39,174 nt of DNA from Saccharospirillaceae bacterium (GCA_021208685.1 JAJOJJ010000007.1:1-39174); one strand, 5' to 3'; shown: positions 1 through 7,140, numbered from the stretch's first letter. Notes: generated by a model not told the origin, from the letters alone. Made by a program: numbers and translations.

Positions 1-9
1 GACTAAATC

Positions 10-441
10 TTACTCAAACAGAGCCCAAATAGGGATCTCGAAAAAAGTAATACCCCTCTGGAGGCCACAGACGGCGGGGCCTCCAGAGCACTTTGTCGTT
101 TTTGGACGGAAAATCCCTAGAACCCCACCGAGGATAAGACTGTAAGCGATGGCTTCTCCTTTATGACGATTTTCAAGGATCAGCTTGATCAGAAAAATCG
201 AGACCACTACCGCGATTCCGATAAAAAAGTAGCGCTGCCAGCCTCCACCATTCGCAAAAAGACTGAATGCGGCACCGGTGTTCCATAGGTGCACCCAGTT
301 AAAGAACGGGGTCACCGAAACATACTCGCCATAGGCCATTGATTGCTGCACCAGCCACTTTACAGCCTGATCAGACGCTGCCAGCAGGCCCGATATGGAC
401 AATAGGGCATACGGCGAGAGCTTTTTGCCAATAATGAGCAT
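10..441 (-). pseudogene. lspA: Signal peptidase II (LspA), 3' truncated
   Basis: The first 110 residues read as an LspA N-terminus: membrane segments, a TDQ-like SDQ at residues 23-25, WNTGAAFS at 53-60, and the start of the LILGG motif at 103-107. At about position 112-117 the reading leaves the family and continues into 33 unrelated residues. The two catalytic aspartate motifs of LspA (the GN..DR and FN.AD regions) should follow exactly here and are absent, so the product should be inactive. The start lies 3 bases after the CDF transporter stop, so it is the second gene of that operon. An lspA (pbrC) partner is known in lead-resistance operons such as pbr of Cupriavidus. The break marks a rearrangement or insertion boundary; the joined DNA carries a hairpin at 56-88. 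Confidence 0.85.
56..88. repeat. 11-bp perfect inverted repeat beside the lspA break
   Basis: CTCTGGAGGCC at 56-66 pairs perfectly with GGCCTCCAGAG at 78-88 around an 11-base loop. It lies in the foreign DNA joined to lspA. On the minus strand it is followed by a short purine/T stretch, so it could serve as a terminator of the truncated operon, or be part of the end of the element that cut lspA. Confidence 0.5.
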
Positions 442-444
442 TAT

Positions 445-1341
445 TTAACCCTTCAACGCCAAAATGCGTCTGGCACCGTTAAGTACAATGCCCCCCGCGA
501 TGGTGCCGATAATCAGATCCGGATAATTGGAACCGGTCCACGCGACCAGGGCGCCGGCGGTGATGACCCCCAGGTTGATCACCACGTCGTTGGCCGAAAA
601 TATCCAGCTAGCCTTCATATGAGCTCCGCCCCCTCGATGTTTGGATACCATCAGCAGACAGGCGGTATTGGCAATCAATGCGACGAATGCGATGGCTATC
701 ATCACCAGCGATTCAGGCTCACTACCGAATACAAAGCGCCTCACGACCTCTACGAGTACGCCAACAGCCAAAACCAGTTGGACCACACCAGCAACGTGCG
801 CAACACGGACCTGCCTTTTCACGCTATGCCCAACCGCATAAAGAGCGAGTCCGTACACTGCCGCATCAGCAAAATTGTCCAGGGACTCTGCAATGAGGCC
901 AGTTGACTGAGCCATCAGACCGGCAGTCATTTCCACCACGAACAGAAGTGCATTGATGCCGAGCAACCAGCGCAGGGTCCCGGATTCTTGCTTAGCAGAA
1001 GCTGCCGAGAACTCGGCGGCCTTGATGGTCTCCGGATTTGCAGCAACGCTTTCCTGAAGCGCGGCGCCTAGCCCCAAGGTCTTCAGTTTCGATGTGACGG
1101 GCTCGACCTCGCCGTCATGCACGACCTTCAGCCGGCGGTTCGACAAGTCGAAGGACAGCGCTCGAATCTCCTCAAAGCCGCTCAGGGCTAGGCGAATCAT
1201 TCGCTCTTCTGACGGACAGTCCATCTTCGGCACGGCATAAACGCTGACCCATCTCCCCGGCGCTTCGGAGGAGGCCTGTATATCGGTATCCGCTGCGGAC
1301 GTTGCATCACCGCCACAGGCGCCACCACAGGATTTGCTCAT
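445..1341 (-). CDS. Cation diffusion facilitator-type heavy-metal transporter with N-terminal HMA-like domain
   Basis: The 298-residue protein starts with a Cys-rich tail (MSKSCGGACGG), followed by an HMA-like metal-binding domain with the MDCPSEE motif (about residues 42-48), then a membrane domain of about five helices. ESLDNFADAAVY and SANDVVINLG are the CDF-type acidic metal-site helices. The expected role is export of divalent heavy metals from the cytoplasm. The ATG at 1341 is chosen over an in-frame start 21 bases upstream because GTGGAG precedes it at good distance. It is divergent from a MerR regulator across a MerR-type promoter and is followed by lspA, a typical regulator-exporter-lspA cassette of mobile metal-resistance loci. 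Metal specificity cannot be read directly; the regulator suggests Pb or Cd. Confidence 0.87.
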   Translation of the reverse strand: MSKSCGGACGGDATSAADTDIQASSEAPGRWVSVYAVPKMDCPSEERMIRLALSGFEEIRALSFDLSNRRLKVVHDGEVEPVTSKLKTLGLGAALQESVAANPETIKAAEFSAASAKQESGTLRWLLGINALLFVVEMTAGLMAQSTGLIAESLDNFADAAVYGLALYAVGHSVKRQVRVAHVAGVVQLVLAVGVLVEVVRRFVFGSEPESLVMIAIAFVALIANTACLLMVSKHRGGGAHMKASWIFSANDVVINLGVITAGALVAWTGSNYPDLIIGTIAGGIVLNGARRILALKG

Positions 1342-1374
1342 GATACGACTCCACTTGAACAATGTTGTGGTACC

Positions 1375-1405
1375 ATTTAAAACTATAAAGCTACTATAAG
1401 GTCAA
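1375..1405 (-). promoter_or_regulatory. MerR-type promoter/operator with 19-bp spacer
   Basis: Read on the minus strand there is a -35 TTGACC (1400-1405), a 19-base spacer (1381-1399) and a -10-like TTAAAT (1375-1380). The overlong 19-base spacer is the hallmark of MerR-activated promoters. The spacer holds an imperfect dyad, ACCTTATAG / CTTTATAGT. It should drive the CDF-lspA operon when the regulator at 1437 binds metal. Confidence 0.75.
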
Positions 1406-1436
1406 TAGAGTAAAGAATCCGTTGGGGAGGAGGCTG

Positions 1437-1844
1437 ATGCGCATTGGTCAATTGGCGCAGTTGGTAGGGGTCGAAACACAGACGATCCGCTTCTATGAAC
1501 AGCAGGGCTTGTTGCCGCCGCCTGATCGGCAGGACAACGGTTACCGTGTCTATACCGAGAAGCATGGTGAGGGGCTGGCCTTCATCCGTCGCTGCAGAAT
1601 CCTGGGCCTGTCACTGGCTGAGATTCACGAACTACAGAGCTATCAGGACGACCCTCATCAGCCTTGTACCGCCGTCAACGCCTTGCTCGATGATCACATC
1701 TCTCATGTGCGGTCGCAGATAACCGCTCTGCAAGCGCTTGAGAAACAACTCGTTTCACTGAGAGCGAGTTGCAACGATGACCGGGAAGTTGAGGCGTGTG
1801 GGGTTCTTGCTGGAATTAGCGAAGGAAACATGCACCAGCAGTAG
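1437..1844 (+). CDS. MerR-family Pb(II)/Cd(II)-responsive regulator (PbrR/CadR-like)
   Basis: The product has 135 residues. It opens with the MerR winged helix (MRIGQLAQLVGVETQTIRFY, 1-20), followed by a dimerisation helix and a C-terminal metal loop. Cysteines sit at 77, 112 and 121. The 35 and 9 residue spacings match what I recall for PbrR (78/113/122) rather than CadR (119 for the third), so lead is the better guess; Cd response remains possible. The ATG at 1437 is chosen because GGGGAGGAGG lies just upstream; a TTG 15 bases earlier is in frame but lies in the ribosome site. It activates the divergent CDF-lspA operon by untwisting the 19-bp-spacer promoter. The gene is intact although its operon's lspA is broken. 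Confidence 0.9.
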   Translation: MRIGQLAQLVGVETQTIRFYEQQGLLPPPDRQDNGYRVYTEKHGEGLAFIRRCRILGLSLAEIHELQSYQDDPHQPCTAVNALLDDHISHVRSQITALQALEKQLVSLRASCNDDREVEACGVLAGISEGNMHQQ

Positions 1845-2173
1845 GTGAAGCATCAACCAGATAATCCGATGAGATGCCGGTCTGTCTCACTCTCATGCAA
1901 AGGTAAGATCAACCATTTAATCCGCTTACCCGAATTTATTTGGCGGACAGTACTCATCGCCACCATAAACAGTGGTCAGCCAGCAATTCTTCTTGAACAA
2001 AAAAAGACTGAACCGCTCCCATCTGTGGGAGCTAAGTTCAGTAAAGAATGGATAAGCTACATAAAGGATTAAGCAGCGTTCACCATGCTACAGCGATGAA
2101 ATCGTAAGAAATATCAGGCAAGGTTCTGCTGTTGCTCATGCTTTGGAATTGCCGACCTTAATACGACTGGCTG
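1845..2173. other. Intergenic stretch with a possible transposase remnant
   Basis: No convincing gene. An open frame directly after the MerR stop (to 2072) has no family resemblance. Near 2087-2170 the plus strand reads YSDEIVRNIRQGSAVAHALE, which has the look of a transposase-type helix-turn-helix, but it has no start and no continuation. It is probably debris of an insertion sequence between the metal cassette and the umu operon. Confidence 0.35.
1998..2042 (-). terminator. Intrinsic terminator of the umuD-umuC operon
   Basis: On the minus strand ACTGAAC (2042-2036) and TCCCA-rich arm GCTCCCA (2032-2026) fold onto TGGGAGC (2021-2015) and GTTCAGT (2013-2007), with a 4-base loop, and are followed within one base by seven T. 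This is a two-part stem and U-tract, 130 bases past the umuC stop. Confidence 0.75.
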
Positions 2174-3442
2174 CTAAACCCCCGGCAGCTGCTTCCAGTC
2201 CGTTGTGTAGCTGGGTGACAGGTGATTCCGGTTCATCGCCCAGGCCTTTCCGGTGCCTTGGCTGGCGAAGAACACTCTCCCTCGCTGCTGCTGGTTAATC
2301 CGGTCGACCACTTGCATCAGCCGTGCGCTGTTCGGGTTGGTCACCTGCTGGGTGAACAGATCCGGCTGCATCACGCCCCGGTCGTAGAAGTCGGTGAGCG
2401 TGATACCGGCTTTGGCATAGCGATAGCCGTCTTTCCAGATGGCTTGCAATAAGCGCCCGGCGGCATGCAGTAACACCCGCGTATCGTCAGTGGGATAGTC
2501 CAGTCGCAGGCTGGCGCTGTTGCTGTAGCGCGGGTCGTTGGGGTTAAACAGCCCAGTTCGGATATACACGCTGATCAGTTGGCACTGCTGCTGTTCATGG
2601 CGCAGCTTTTCGGCGGCACGGGCGACGTAGCTGCTGATGGATTCCTGCATGTCTGTGTAGTGGGTTACCCGCTGACCAAAACTGCGGCTGCACAAAATCT
2701 GCTGCTTGGTCGGGGTTATATCTTTCAGAGCCAGGCAGCTTTCGCCGTTCAGCTCGCGCACGGTGCGCTCCAGCACCACCGAGAACTTCTGCCGGATGTC
2801 TTTCGGGTTTTGCTCGGCCAGCGCCAGTGCGGTGGTAATGCCCATGGCGTTCAGCCGCTCGCTGAGTTTACGCCCTACGCCCCAGACTTCGCTCACCGGC
2901 ATCAGGCTCAGCAGTTTCTTCTGCCGAATCGGATCGGTTAAATCGACCACGCCACGGGTTGCCGAATATTGCTTGGCGGCATGATTCGCCAGCTTGGCCA
3001 GGGTTTTACTGGGTGCGATCCCCACGCACACGGTTATGCCGATGTGTTGCTGAATGGTGGCCCGCACCTGCAGACCGAATTCAGTCAGATCCACGGCATT
3101 AGCCACACCGGTTAAATCCAGAAAGGCTTCATCAATGGAATACACCTCAACGGCCGGTGCCAGCGCTTCAAGGGTTTGCATCACCCGGTTGGAAATGTCG
3201 CCGTACAGCGCATAGTTGGAAGAGAACACCTGTACGCCGTACTGTTGGATCTGCTCCTGAATTTTGTGCACCGGCACGCCCATTTTAATGCCAAGGGCTT
3301 TGGCTTCTTTCGAGCGCGCCACCACACAGCCATCGTTGTTCGACAGCACCACCACGGGCGTATGTCGCAGATCGGGCCGGAACAGCTTTTCACAGCTGGC
3401 GTAGAAGTTGTTGCAGTCCACCAGAGCGAATACCGGATGCAT
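2174..3442 (-). CDS. umuC: DNA polymerase V catalytic subunit UmuC (Y-family)
   Basis: This is a full-length 422-residue Y-family translesion polymerase. The catalytic aspartate is D9 (FALVDCNNFYASCE), and the second acidic motif is YSIDEAF (D104, E105). Helix-hairpin-helix (VWGVGRKLSERL, about 186-197), little finger and the C-terminal UmuC-specific DUF4113-like region (QQRGRVFFASQGTGKAW) follow in order. With cleaved UmuD it forms Pol V, which copies past lesions during the SOS response. It starts 2 bases after the stop of the LPD1-like gene and is the third gene of an SOS operon controlled from the LexA box at 4677-4696. Confidence 0.95.
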   Translation of the reverse strand: MHPVFALVDCNNFYASCEKLFRPDLRHTPVVVLSNNDGCVVARSKEAKALGIKMGVPVHKIQEQIQQYGVQVFSSNYALYGDISNRVMQTLEALAPAVEVYSIDEAFLDLTGVANAVDLTEFGLQVRATIQQHIGITVCVGIAPSKTLAKLANHAAKQYSATRGVVDLTDPIRQKKLLSLMPVSEVWGVGRKLSERLNAMGITTALALAEQNPKDIRQKFSVVLERTVRELNGESCLALKDITPTKQQILCSRSFGQRVTHYTDMQESISSYVARAAEKLRHEQQQCQLISVYIRTGLFNPNDPRYSNSASLRLDYPTDDTRVLLHAAGRLLQAIWKDGYRYAKAGITLTDFYDRGVMQPDLFTQQVTNPNSARLMQVVDRINQQQRGRVFFASQGTGKAWAMNRNHLSPSYTTDWKQLPGV

Positions 3443-3444
3443 GG

Positions 3445-4212
3445 TTATCCTGCCTGCTGGCGCAGCTGTTCGCGCTCAACGGCATAACCCAGCGCCTGAA
3501 AGTAGCGGCTGAACGCATCGTTAATGCACTGCCGCTGATTCCCCTGCGGATACAGACCGGCCTTGGCATCATCCGAAAAACGGGTACCACGCACCAGAAA
3601 GCGGTTATTCGGGCCGCAGTCTTCCACAAAGGCTTCAAAGGCGCGGGCGCACAGCTCTTCGGGCAGTGCGTAGTAGCGAATGTCGTGTTGCTTGTCGGCA
3701 TGGCGGGAGCTCACCACCAAAGGGCTGTCGGTACCGTCATCGTTCAGGGCAATGGTGCGGAAGGCGTGCTGCAGCAGCTCGTTTAACCGATGCTCAATTG
3801 GCGGAAAGCTCTTTGCCCAGCCGGTTGAGGCAAACGGATAGCGGGTAGCCTGGAGCTCTGGCGTGTAAGCCTTATCACCCATGTAATGATCAAAACCATG
3901 AAACCACTCATGCGCGAGGCTGCCAGCGCCGGCATTCTTAGCCAGCGCGAGTTGGCGGGTTGCCGGAATGTAATGCGCAGCCACACCGGGACGACCACCG
4001 ATACCGTATTGCAGGCCCAGCTGGCCACGCAGAGAAATGACCGCCTCCGGTACCCGCAACGTCTGCATCAAATCCACCAACGCCTGATAAAACTGCTCAG
4101 CCGCCCGGTCGCGTTCGGCACGGGTAACCCAGCGGCCGATCTCAATGCTGCGGAACCCGAAGCGACGGCGTACTTCCACAAACGACGGCGGTGATGGCTG
4201 CAGCTGCAACAT
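3445..4212 (-). CDS. CLCA_X / LPD1-like protein with HExxH motif, between umuD and umuC
   Basis: The 255-residue protein carries HEWFHGFDHY at 101-110, an HExxH zinc-protease signature in a context (SLAHEWFHGFDHYMGDKA) I associate with LPD1 domains of polyvalent proteins and with proteins annotated as CLCA_X family. No signal peptide, so probably cytoplasmic. The start codon shares one base with the umuD stop, and the stop lies 2 bases before umuC, so the three genes are translationally coupled. Its function is not known to me. SOS co-expression with Pol V suggests a role in processing a DNA-repair or Pol V component, which is inference only. Catalysis is unproven: the HExxH and the downstream Asp-His are present, but the third zinc ligand is not obvious. 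Confidence 0.75.
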   Translation of the reverse strand: MLQLQPSPPSFVEVRRRFGFRSIEIGRWVTRAERDRAAEQFYQALVDLMQTLRVPEAVISLRGQLGLQYGIGGRPGVAAHYIPATRQLALAKNAGAGSLAHEWFHGFDHYMGDKAYTPELQATRYPFASTGWAKSFPPIEHRLNELLQHAFRTIALNDDGTDSPLVVSSRHADKQHDIRYYALPEELCARAFEAFVEDCGPNNRFLVRGTRFSDDAKAGLYPQGNQRQCINDAFSRYFQALGYAVEREQLRQQAG

Positions 4213-4661
4213 CAGCCATGGCCCCGCTTCAGGGAGCGCACCACGTTGGTGACGACCCCAAAGATCTCTAACACCATGCCCTCTTCCATGACCAACGGTG
4301 GATACGCCGGATTACAGGCCAGCAGCCGAACAGGTTCAGGGCTCAGATGCAGCTGCTTCACCGTCATCTCCCGTTCCAGGCTGGCAATCACAATGTCGCC
4401 ATGCCGGGCGGTCAGGGAGCGATCCACAACCAGAATGTCGTTCGGGAAGATACCGGCACCGGTCATCGACTCACCTTCCACCCGCACAAAGAACGTAGCG
4501 GCTGGATGGCTGATGCACAGCTCATTCAGATCGAGGGTTTGTTCAATGTAGTCCTGCGCTGGGGAGGGAAAGCCAGCCGGGACACGCTCGGTGTACAACG
4601 GCACACGCCAGGCCGCGGTTACCGGGCCTTCGATGGCGTTGCCTAGCAATGAGACCGACAT
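4212..4661 (-). CDS. umuD: UmuD, self-cleaving Pol V accessory subunit
   Basis: This 149-residue LexA/UmuD-type serine peptidase has Ala29-Gly30 as the expected cleavage site (VPAGFPSPAQDY), Ser65 (VEGESMTGAG) as nucleophile and Lys102 (MTVKQ) as general base; the spacing matches E. coli UmuD (24/60/97). E. coli cleaves Cys-Gly; Ala-Gly as here is used by LexA and many UmuD proteins. RecA-stimulated self-cleavage yields UmuD', the partner of UmuC. It is the first gene of the operon, with the LexA box 16 bases upstream of its ATG. Confidence 0.95.
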   Translation of the reverse strand: MSVSLLGNAIEGPVTAAWRVPLYTERVPAGFPSPAQDYIEQTLDLNELCISHPAATFFVRVEGESMTGAGIFPNDILVVDRSLTARHGDIVIASLEREMTVKQLHLSPEPVRLLACNPAYPPLVMEEGMVLEIFGVVTNVVRSLKRGHG

Positions 4662-4676
4662 AGTGGTTTACCTTGA

Positions 4677-4696
4677 TACTGTTCATGCATACAGTA
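4677..4696 (-). promoter_or_regulatory. LexA-binding SOS box of the umu operon
   Basis: On the minus strand the 20 bases run TACTGTATGC then ATGAACAGTA, an almost perfect match to the gammaproteobacterial consensus CTG-N10-CAG with TAC/GTA flanks. It sits directly upstream of umuD, so the three-gene operon should be LexA-repressed and DNA-damage-induced. Confidence 0.93.
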
Positions 4697-4829
4697 TATC
4701 TTTATGAGAGGCGTTGGCAAAAGCGTTAGTCTGATAGCTGCCCTTGGTTATTCAACGGGGGTAATGCTCAAACGCACCAGCAGCGTCAGTGCGCGGTAGA
4801 CTAAGCATCTGTCATGAGAGGTGATTCCA

Positions 4830-4961
4830 ATGAGTGGCCTTTATGAATACTTACCGGCCCCGCCTTTTTGGGCAATTTTTGATGTGTTGATTGTCGTTGC
4901 AGTCTGGAAGCTTACTTCCTGGTACAGGGGTCGGAAGCAGGGTGGTGAATCCGATCAATGA
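4830..4961 (+). CDS. Small single-helix membrane protein (43 aa)
   Basis: A 43-residue frame, MSGLYEYLPAPPFWAIFDVL and onward, preceded by GAGAGGTG eight bases before the ATG. One hydrophobic helix (about residues 12-27, rich in F, V, W) is followed by a basic tail (WYRGRKQ), so the C-terminus should stay in the cytoplasm. I recognise no family. A second tiny membrane gene of the same design follows at 5020, and the pair is probably one transcription unit. Possible roles such as a holin-like or stress peptide are speculation. Confidence 0.5.
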   Translation: MSGLYEYLPAPPFWAIFDVLIVVAVWKLTSWYRGRKQGGESDQ

Positions 4962-5019
4962 CGAATGAGCATCCGAGGCCTTTATCAATCTCGGATGTAT
5001 CGAATGAAGAGAGGTCGAA

Positions 5020-5184
5020 ATGGGCAATACCAATGAAGCATATGTATACCTTCCCATCATTCTCTGCTTTATCTATCTGGCGATCATGCCCTTCGTTGAT
5101 CGATGGCTTATCAACAGAAGAGAAAGAAAAGAGAAGGAGAAGGCCGGCTTAATGAATCAGGACGGATCAAACTCAGCGGAGTAG
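5020..5184 (+). CDS. Small single-helix membrane protein (54 aa)
   Basis: A 54-residue frame beginning MGNTNEAYVYLPIILCFIYL, with a purine-rich GAAGAGAGG ribosome site six to nine bases upstream. Residues 9-26 form one membrane helix, followed by a strongly charged tail (RRERKEKEK) and a polar end. The layout copies that of the protein at 4830: short N-terminus, one helix, positive cytoplasmic tail. No family recognised. Its last 12 bases overlap the convergent XRE gene. A longer frame at 4958-5152 overlaps it but has the composition of a shadow. Confidence 0.5.
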   Translation: MGNTNEAYVYLPIILCFIYLAIMPFVDRWLINRRERKEKEKAGLMNQDGSNSAE

Positions 5185-5403
5185 GCGGATTCCATCCAAT
5201 GGGTCTACCCCAAGGGCTGAGCAATATTGGACGTACTCAAAAACGTCGAGTCTGCGCTCAAGGGATTCTATGCGGTGAACCGCAGTTGTCGTGACTTCCA
5301 GTTGCTCGGCAAGGCTGCGCAGGCTAATGCCTTTTGCCTGTCGGGCGGCAATCAGCCAGCCAATCAGGCGAGCATACTTTGGAGATGAGATGGTTTTAAT
5401 CAT
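5173..5403 (-). CDS. XRE-family DNA-binding regulator
   Basis: A 76-residue one-domain helix-turn-helix protein: GISLRSLAEQLEVTTTAVHRIE (about residues 24-45) is the Cro/C1-type HTH. The start at 5403 (MIKTISS) is preferred to an upstream in-frame ATG at 5439, because the domain begins there and the candidate operator lies directly upstream. A 17-bp palindrome abuts its start codon and is repeated upstream of the lipoprotein gene at 5606, which points to autoregulation and control of that pair. It could also be a lone antitoxin-type regulator; no toxin partner is seen. Confidence 0.75.
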   Translation of the reverse strand: MIKTISSPKYARLIGWLIAARQAKGISLRSLAEQLEVTTTAVHRIESLERRLDVFEYVQYCSALGVDPLDGIRLLR

Positions 5404-5448
5404 GTTCCCATCATGAGGACTACTCCCATGGTTTCCCAAAATGAGTAT
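5404..5448. promoter_or_regulatory. Candidate operators of the XRE regulator (autoregulatory)
   Basis: GTTCCCATCATGAGGAC at 5404-5420 matches 14 of 17 positions of the perfect palindrome at 5562-5578 and touches the XRE start codon. A weaker copy, about 12 of 17, lies at 5432-5448, starting exactly 28 bases further on. The consensus is GTTCYCATNATGAGRAC. Confidence 0.55.
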
Positions 5449-5561
5449 TTCATCAGTGATTGGAGCGTGGGTTCTATACAGTAGCTGCTGAATTGTTCAA
5501 GTAAAAACGGGGGTAACGCTCGAATATTGATCTGAATTTTGGCAGCGCTTATAGTCCAAAT

Positions 5562-5578
5562 GTTCTCATAATGAGAAC
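5562..5578. promoter_or_regulatory. Palindromic operator upstream of the lipoprotein gene
   Basis: GTTCTCATAATGAGAAC has perfect 8-base arms around one central base. It lies 27 bases before the lipoprotein ATG, where a repressor would block the promoter. It matches the site in front of the XRE gene. Confidence 0.6.
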
Positions 5579-5605
5579 GGAAACTGGCTCTATAAGGATT
5601 AAGAA

Positions 5606-6106
5606 ATGAACAAAACTGTATTGGGAATGATCGCTGTTTCAGCCATGTTGACCGGCTGCGCGAGTCTTGAGCGTATGACTGGCAATGGAATGGACCATTT
5701 CTACGAGGGCGAGAAGCTGCCAATGACTCAGCTGTCCGTCATCGAATTCAATGGCGAAAGCGGTTGGGGAAGAGGAAGTGGTGTTGATGTAGAAGCCATC
5801 AATGACAAGCCGCTGCCGACTTTCTCGCAATCCAAGATTGCTCTGAAGCCAGGTAAATACACCATCAAGTATGAGTGTGATGCGAACCAAAACATGATGG
5901 ACGGAAAGCGAGTCGGGCTGACCACAGCGACAATAGAGCTTGAAGCCGGCGTGCATTACTTATTAGTAGGGGATGTCAGTGCACTGCCTCAGTCTCAGTG
6001 GTATTACAGTGAAAAAACGTTCCTGGGGCAGGTGCAGCGCCGCTTAGAGAAGAACTCATGCGCCCTGCGACCGATTAAGCACAAGGCACTGACGAATGAG
6101 GGTTAA
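5606..6106 (+). CDS. Small lipoprotein of unknown function
   Basis: The 166-residue protein has a clear lipoprotein signal: basic start, hydrophobic core and lipobox LTGC with Cys18. The mature part is beta-rich (PGKYTIKYEC, TIELEAGVHYLLVGD), with a pattern common in small periplasmic beta-sandwich proteins that carry a PGxYxI motif. I cannot assign a family. AAGGA precedes the ATG. Its end overlaps the start of the next gene by 11 bases, so the two are coupled. A palindrome shared with the neighbouring XRE gene suggests repression by that protein. Confidence 0.75.
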   Translation: MNKTVLGMIAVSAMLTGCASLERMTGNGMDHFYEGEKLPMTQLSVIEFNGESGWGRGSGVDVEAINDKPLPTFSQSKIALKPGKYTIKYECDANQNMMDGKRVGLTTATIELEAGVHYLLVGDVSALPQSQWYYSEKTFLGQVQRRLEKNSCALRPIKHKALTNEG

Positions 6107-6500
6107 CCCTTATGCTGCAGCCCTGCTGATGCTGTCATTGACAGTCGCAGGGTATGCTTCGGGCAACCAGAAAGAACGCCAGCCATGGTACGGCACACTG
6201 ACAATCGACAGCGTGCCATTTGCAGGCTGTGAAGTTGTGCGTATCAGCCCGTTCTCCGGTAGCTGGTCGTTTTCCAACGGCACACCGGAATTTGTGCGCG
6301 AGTCCTTTAAAGAATCTCGTACACAGTTAGAGAATGAGGCCCGGGCCGCTGGGTTCCATGCACTGGTGGGATTTCAGATCGATTGGATGGGTGGTGCCGG
6401 CGCCCTGGATTACACGCGCAACCACACTCAATACCACGATGTTATGGTCTCAGGCGTGATGGTCCTGTCGGCGACAGGTGTTGAGCTGAGGTGTAAATGA
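6096..6500 (+). CDS. Secreted protein with YbjQ-like fold pattern
   Basis: This 134-residue protein has an N-terminal signal or anchor (AAALLMLSLTVAGYASG). The mature region ESRTQLENEARAAGFHALVG followed by F-x-I-D and a terminal VSGVMVLS strand is reminiscent of YbjQ/DUF74 proteins (a long helix, then A-x-G-hydrophobic-V-G and strands), but at weak similarity. It follows the lipoprotein with an 11-base overlap. Function unknown; likely envelope-located with its partner. Confidence 0.65.
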   Translation: MRVNPYAAALLMLSLTVAGYASGNQKERQPWYGTLTIDSVPFAGCEVVRISPFSGSWSFSNGTPEFVRESFKESRTQLENEARAAGFHALVGFQIDWMGGAGALDYTRNHTQYHDVMVSGVMVLSATGVELRCK

Positions 6501-6503
6501 ACC

Positions 6504-6524
6504 GAGCCCACTTTGCGTGGGCTC
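6504..6524 (+). terminator. Hairpin after the lipoprotein pair
   Basis: GAGCCCAC (6504-6511) pairs perfectly with GTGGGCTC (6517-6524) around a 5-base loop, four bases past the stop. There is no T-run after it, so it is a weak terminator or an mRNA-stabilising hairpin. Confidence 0.5.
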
Positions 6525-6546
6525 ATACTCCTGAATGAGGTGGACG

Positions 6547-6909
6547 ATGAATCAACCCTTAACCATTGCAGATGTCATGCGTGTTTTCGACAAGCTGATC
6601 AGCCACTGGCAGTTAACACCGACTGAACAAGCCAGTATCCTGGGTATGACGCAGCTTCATTATGAGCAGCTGATAGAGGAGAAGCAGAACAGCGCCTCAC
6701 CTGAGTTGATGGATCGTGTGGTTCGGCTCGTCGGCATCCAAAAAGCGCTTTCAGTCTTTTCTCCCAGAGGTGCGGAAAATCAGTTTTTTACAGCGACAGT
6801 CGATACTCCGCCACTGCAGGGCCGCTCTATCCGTGACTACCTGATTACTCAGAACAGTGAGGAAGATTTAGAGGCTGTGTTTCGCTGGATTAACAGTATG
6901 GCGTGTTAA
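6547..6909 (+). CDS. Xre/MbcA/ParS-type antitoxin-like protein without toxin
   Basis: The 120-residue protein has the layout of the MbcA/ParS/Xre antitoxin family: an N-terminal HTH-like part (WQLTPTEQASILGMTQLHYEQLIE), a linker with LMDRVVRLVGIQKALSVF, and a C-terminal toxin-binding-type part with LQGRSIRDYL. The ATG at 6547 is preferred to one 12 bases earlier, because TGAGGTGG precedes it. The usual partner is a RES-domain toxin; none follows, only 311 bases of non-coding DNA. It may be an orphan antitoxin or a regulator. Similarity is judged from pattern only. Confidence 0.65.
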   Translation: MNQPLTIADVMRVFDKLISHWQLTPTEQASILGMTQLHYEQLIEEKQNSASPELMDRVVRLVGIQKALSVFSPRGAENQFFTATVDTPPLQGRSIRDYLITQNSEEDLEAVFRWINSMAC

Positions 6910-7140
6910 GCACTGGGGGGGGGGCTCGCAACTGAAGAAGCGTCGCACTAGCAATCAATATCAGACACCCTTTAATACTTTAGATAACTGAATCAATTCA
7001 TCCCTGCATATCGATATGCATTCTGCACTGGTGGCCATAAAAAAATTTCTCGGCTCAGGCAGATCCTCATCCGCGCGTCACTAATGAAAAGCTTGATGCT
7101 CACCGGATTGGTCTTCATCAAATTTATGGTGCCGCTTTTT
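6910..7140. other. Intergenic region with G10 tract and 16-bp palindrome
   Basis: No gene seen. It holds a run of ten G at 6915-6924, a perfect 16-base palindrome TGCATATCGATATGCA at 7005-7020, and from about 7115 sequence that is shared with the upstream region of the second hipBA copy. Confidence 0.6.

Noticed and set aside
1845..2072. A 75-codon frame directly after the MerR stop.
   Set aside because: It starts with GTG without its own ribosome site, has no recognisable content, and holds the umu terminator in its last part.
4958..5152. A 64-codon frame beginning MTNEHPRPLS as the gene after the first small membrane protein.
   Set aside because: It lacks a good ribosome site and has no membrane or domain pattern; the overlapping frame at 5020 has both a ribosome site and a clean helix.
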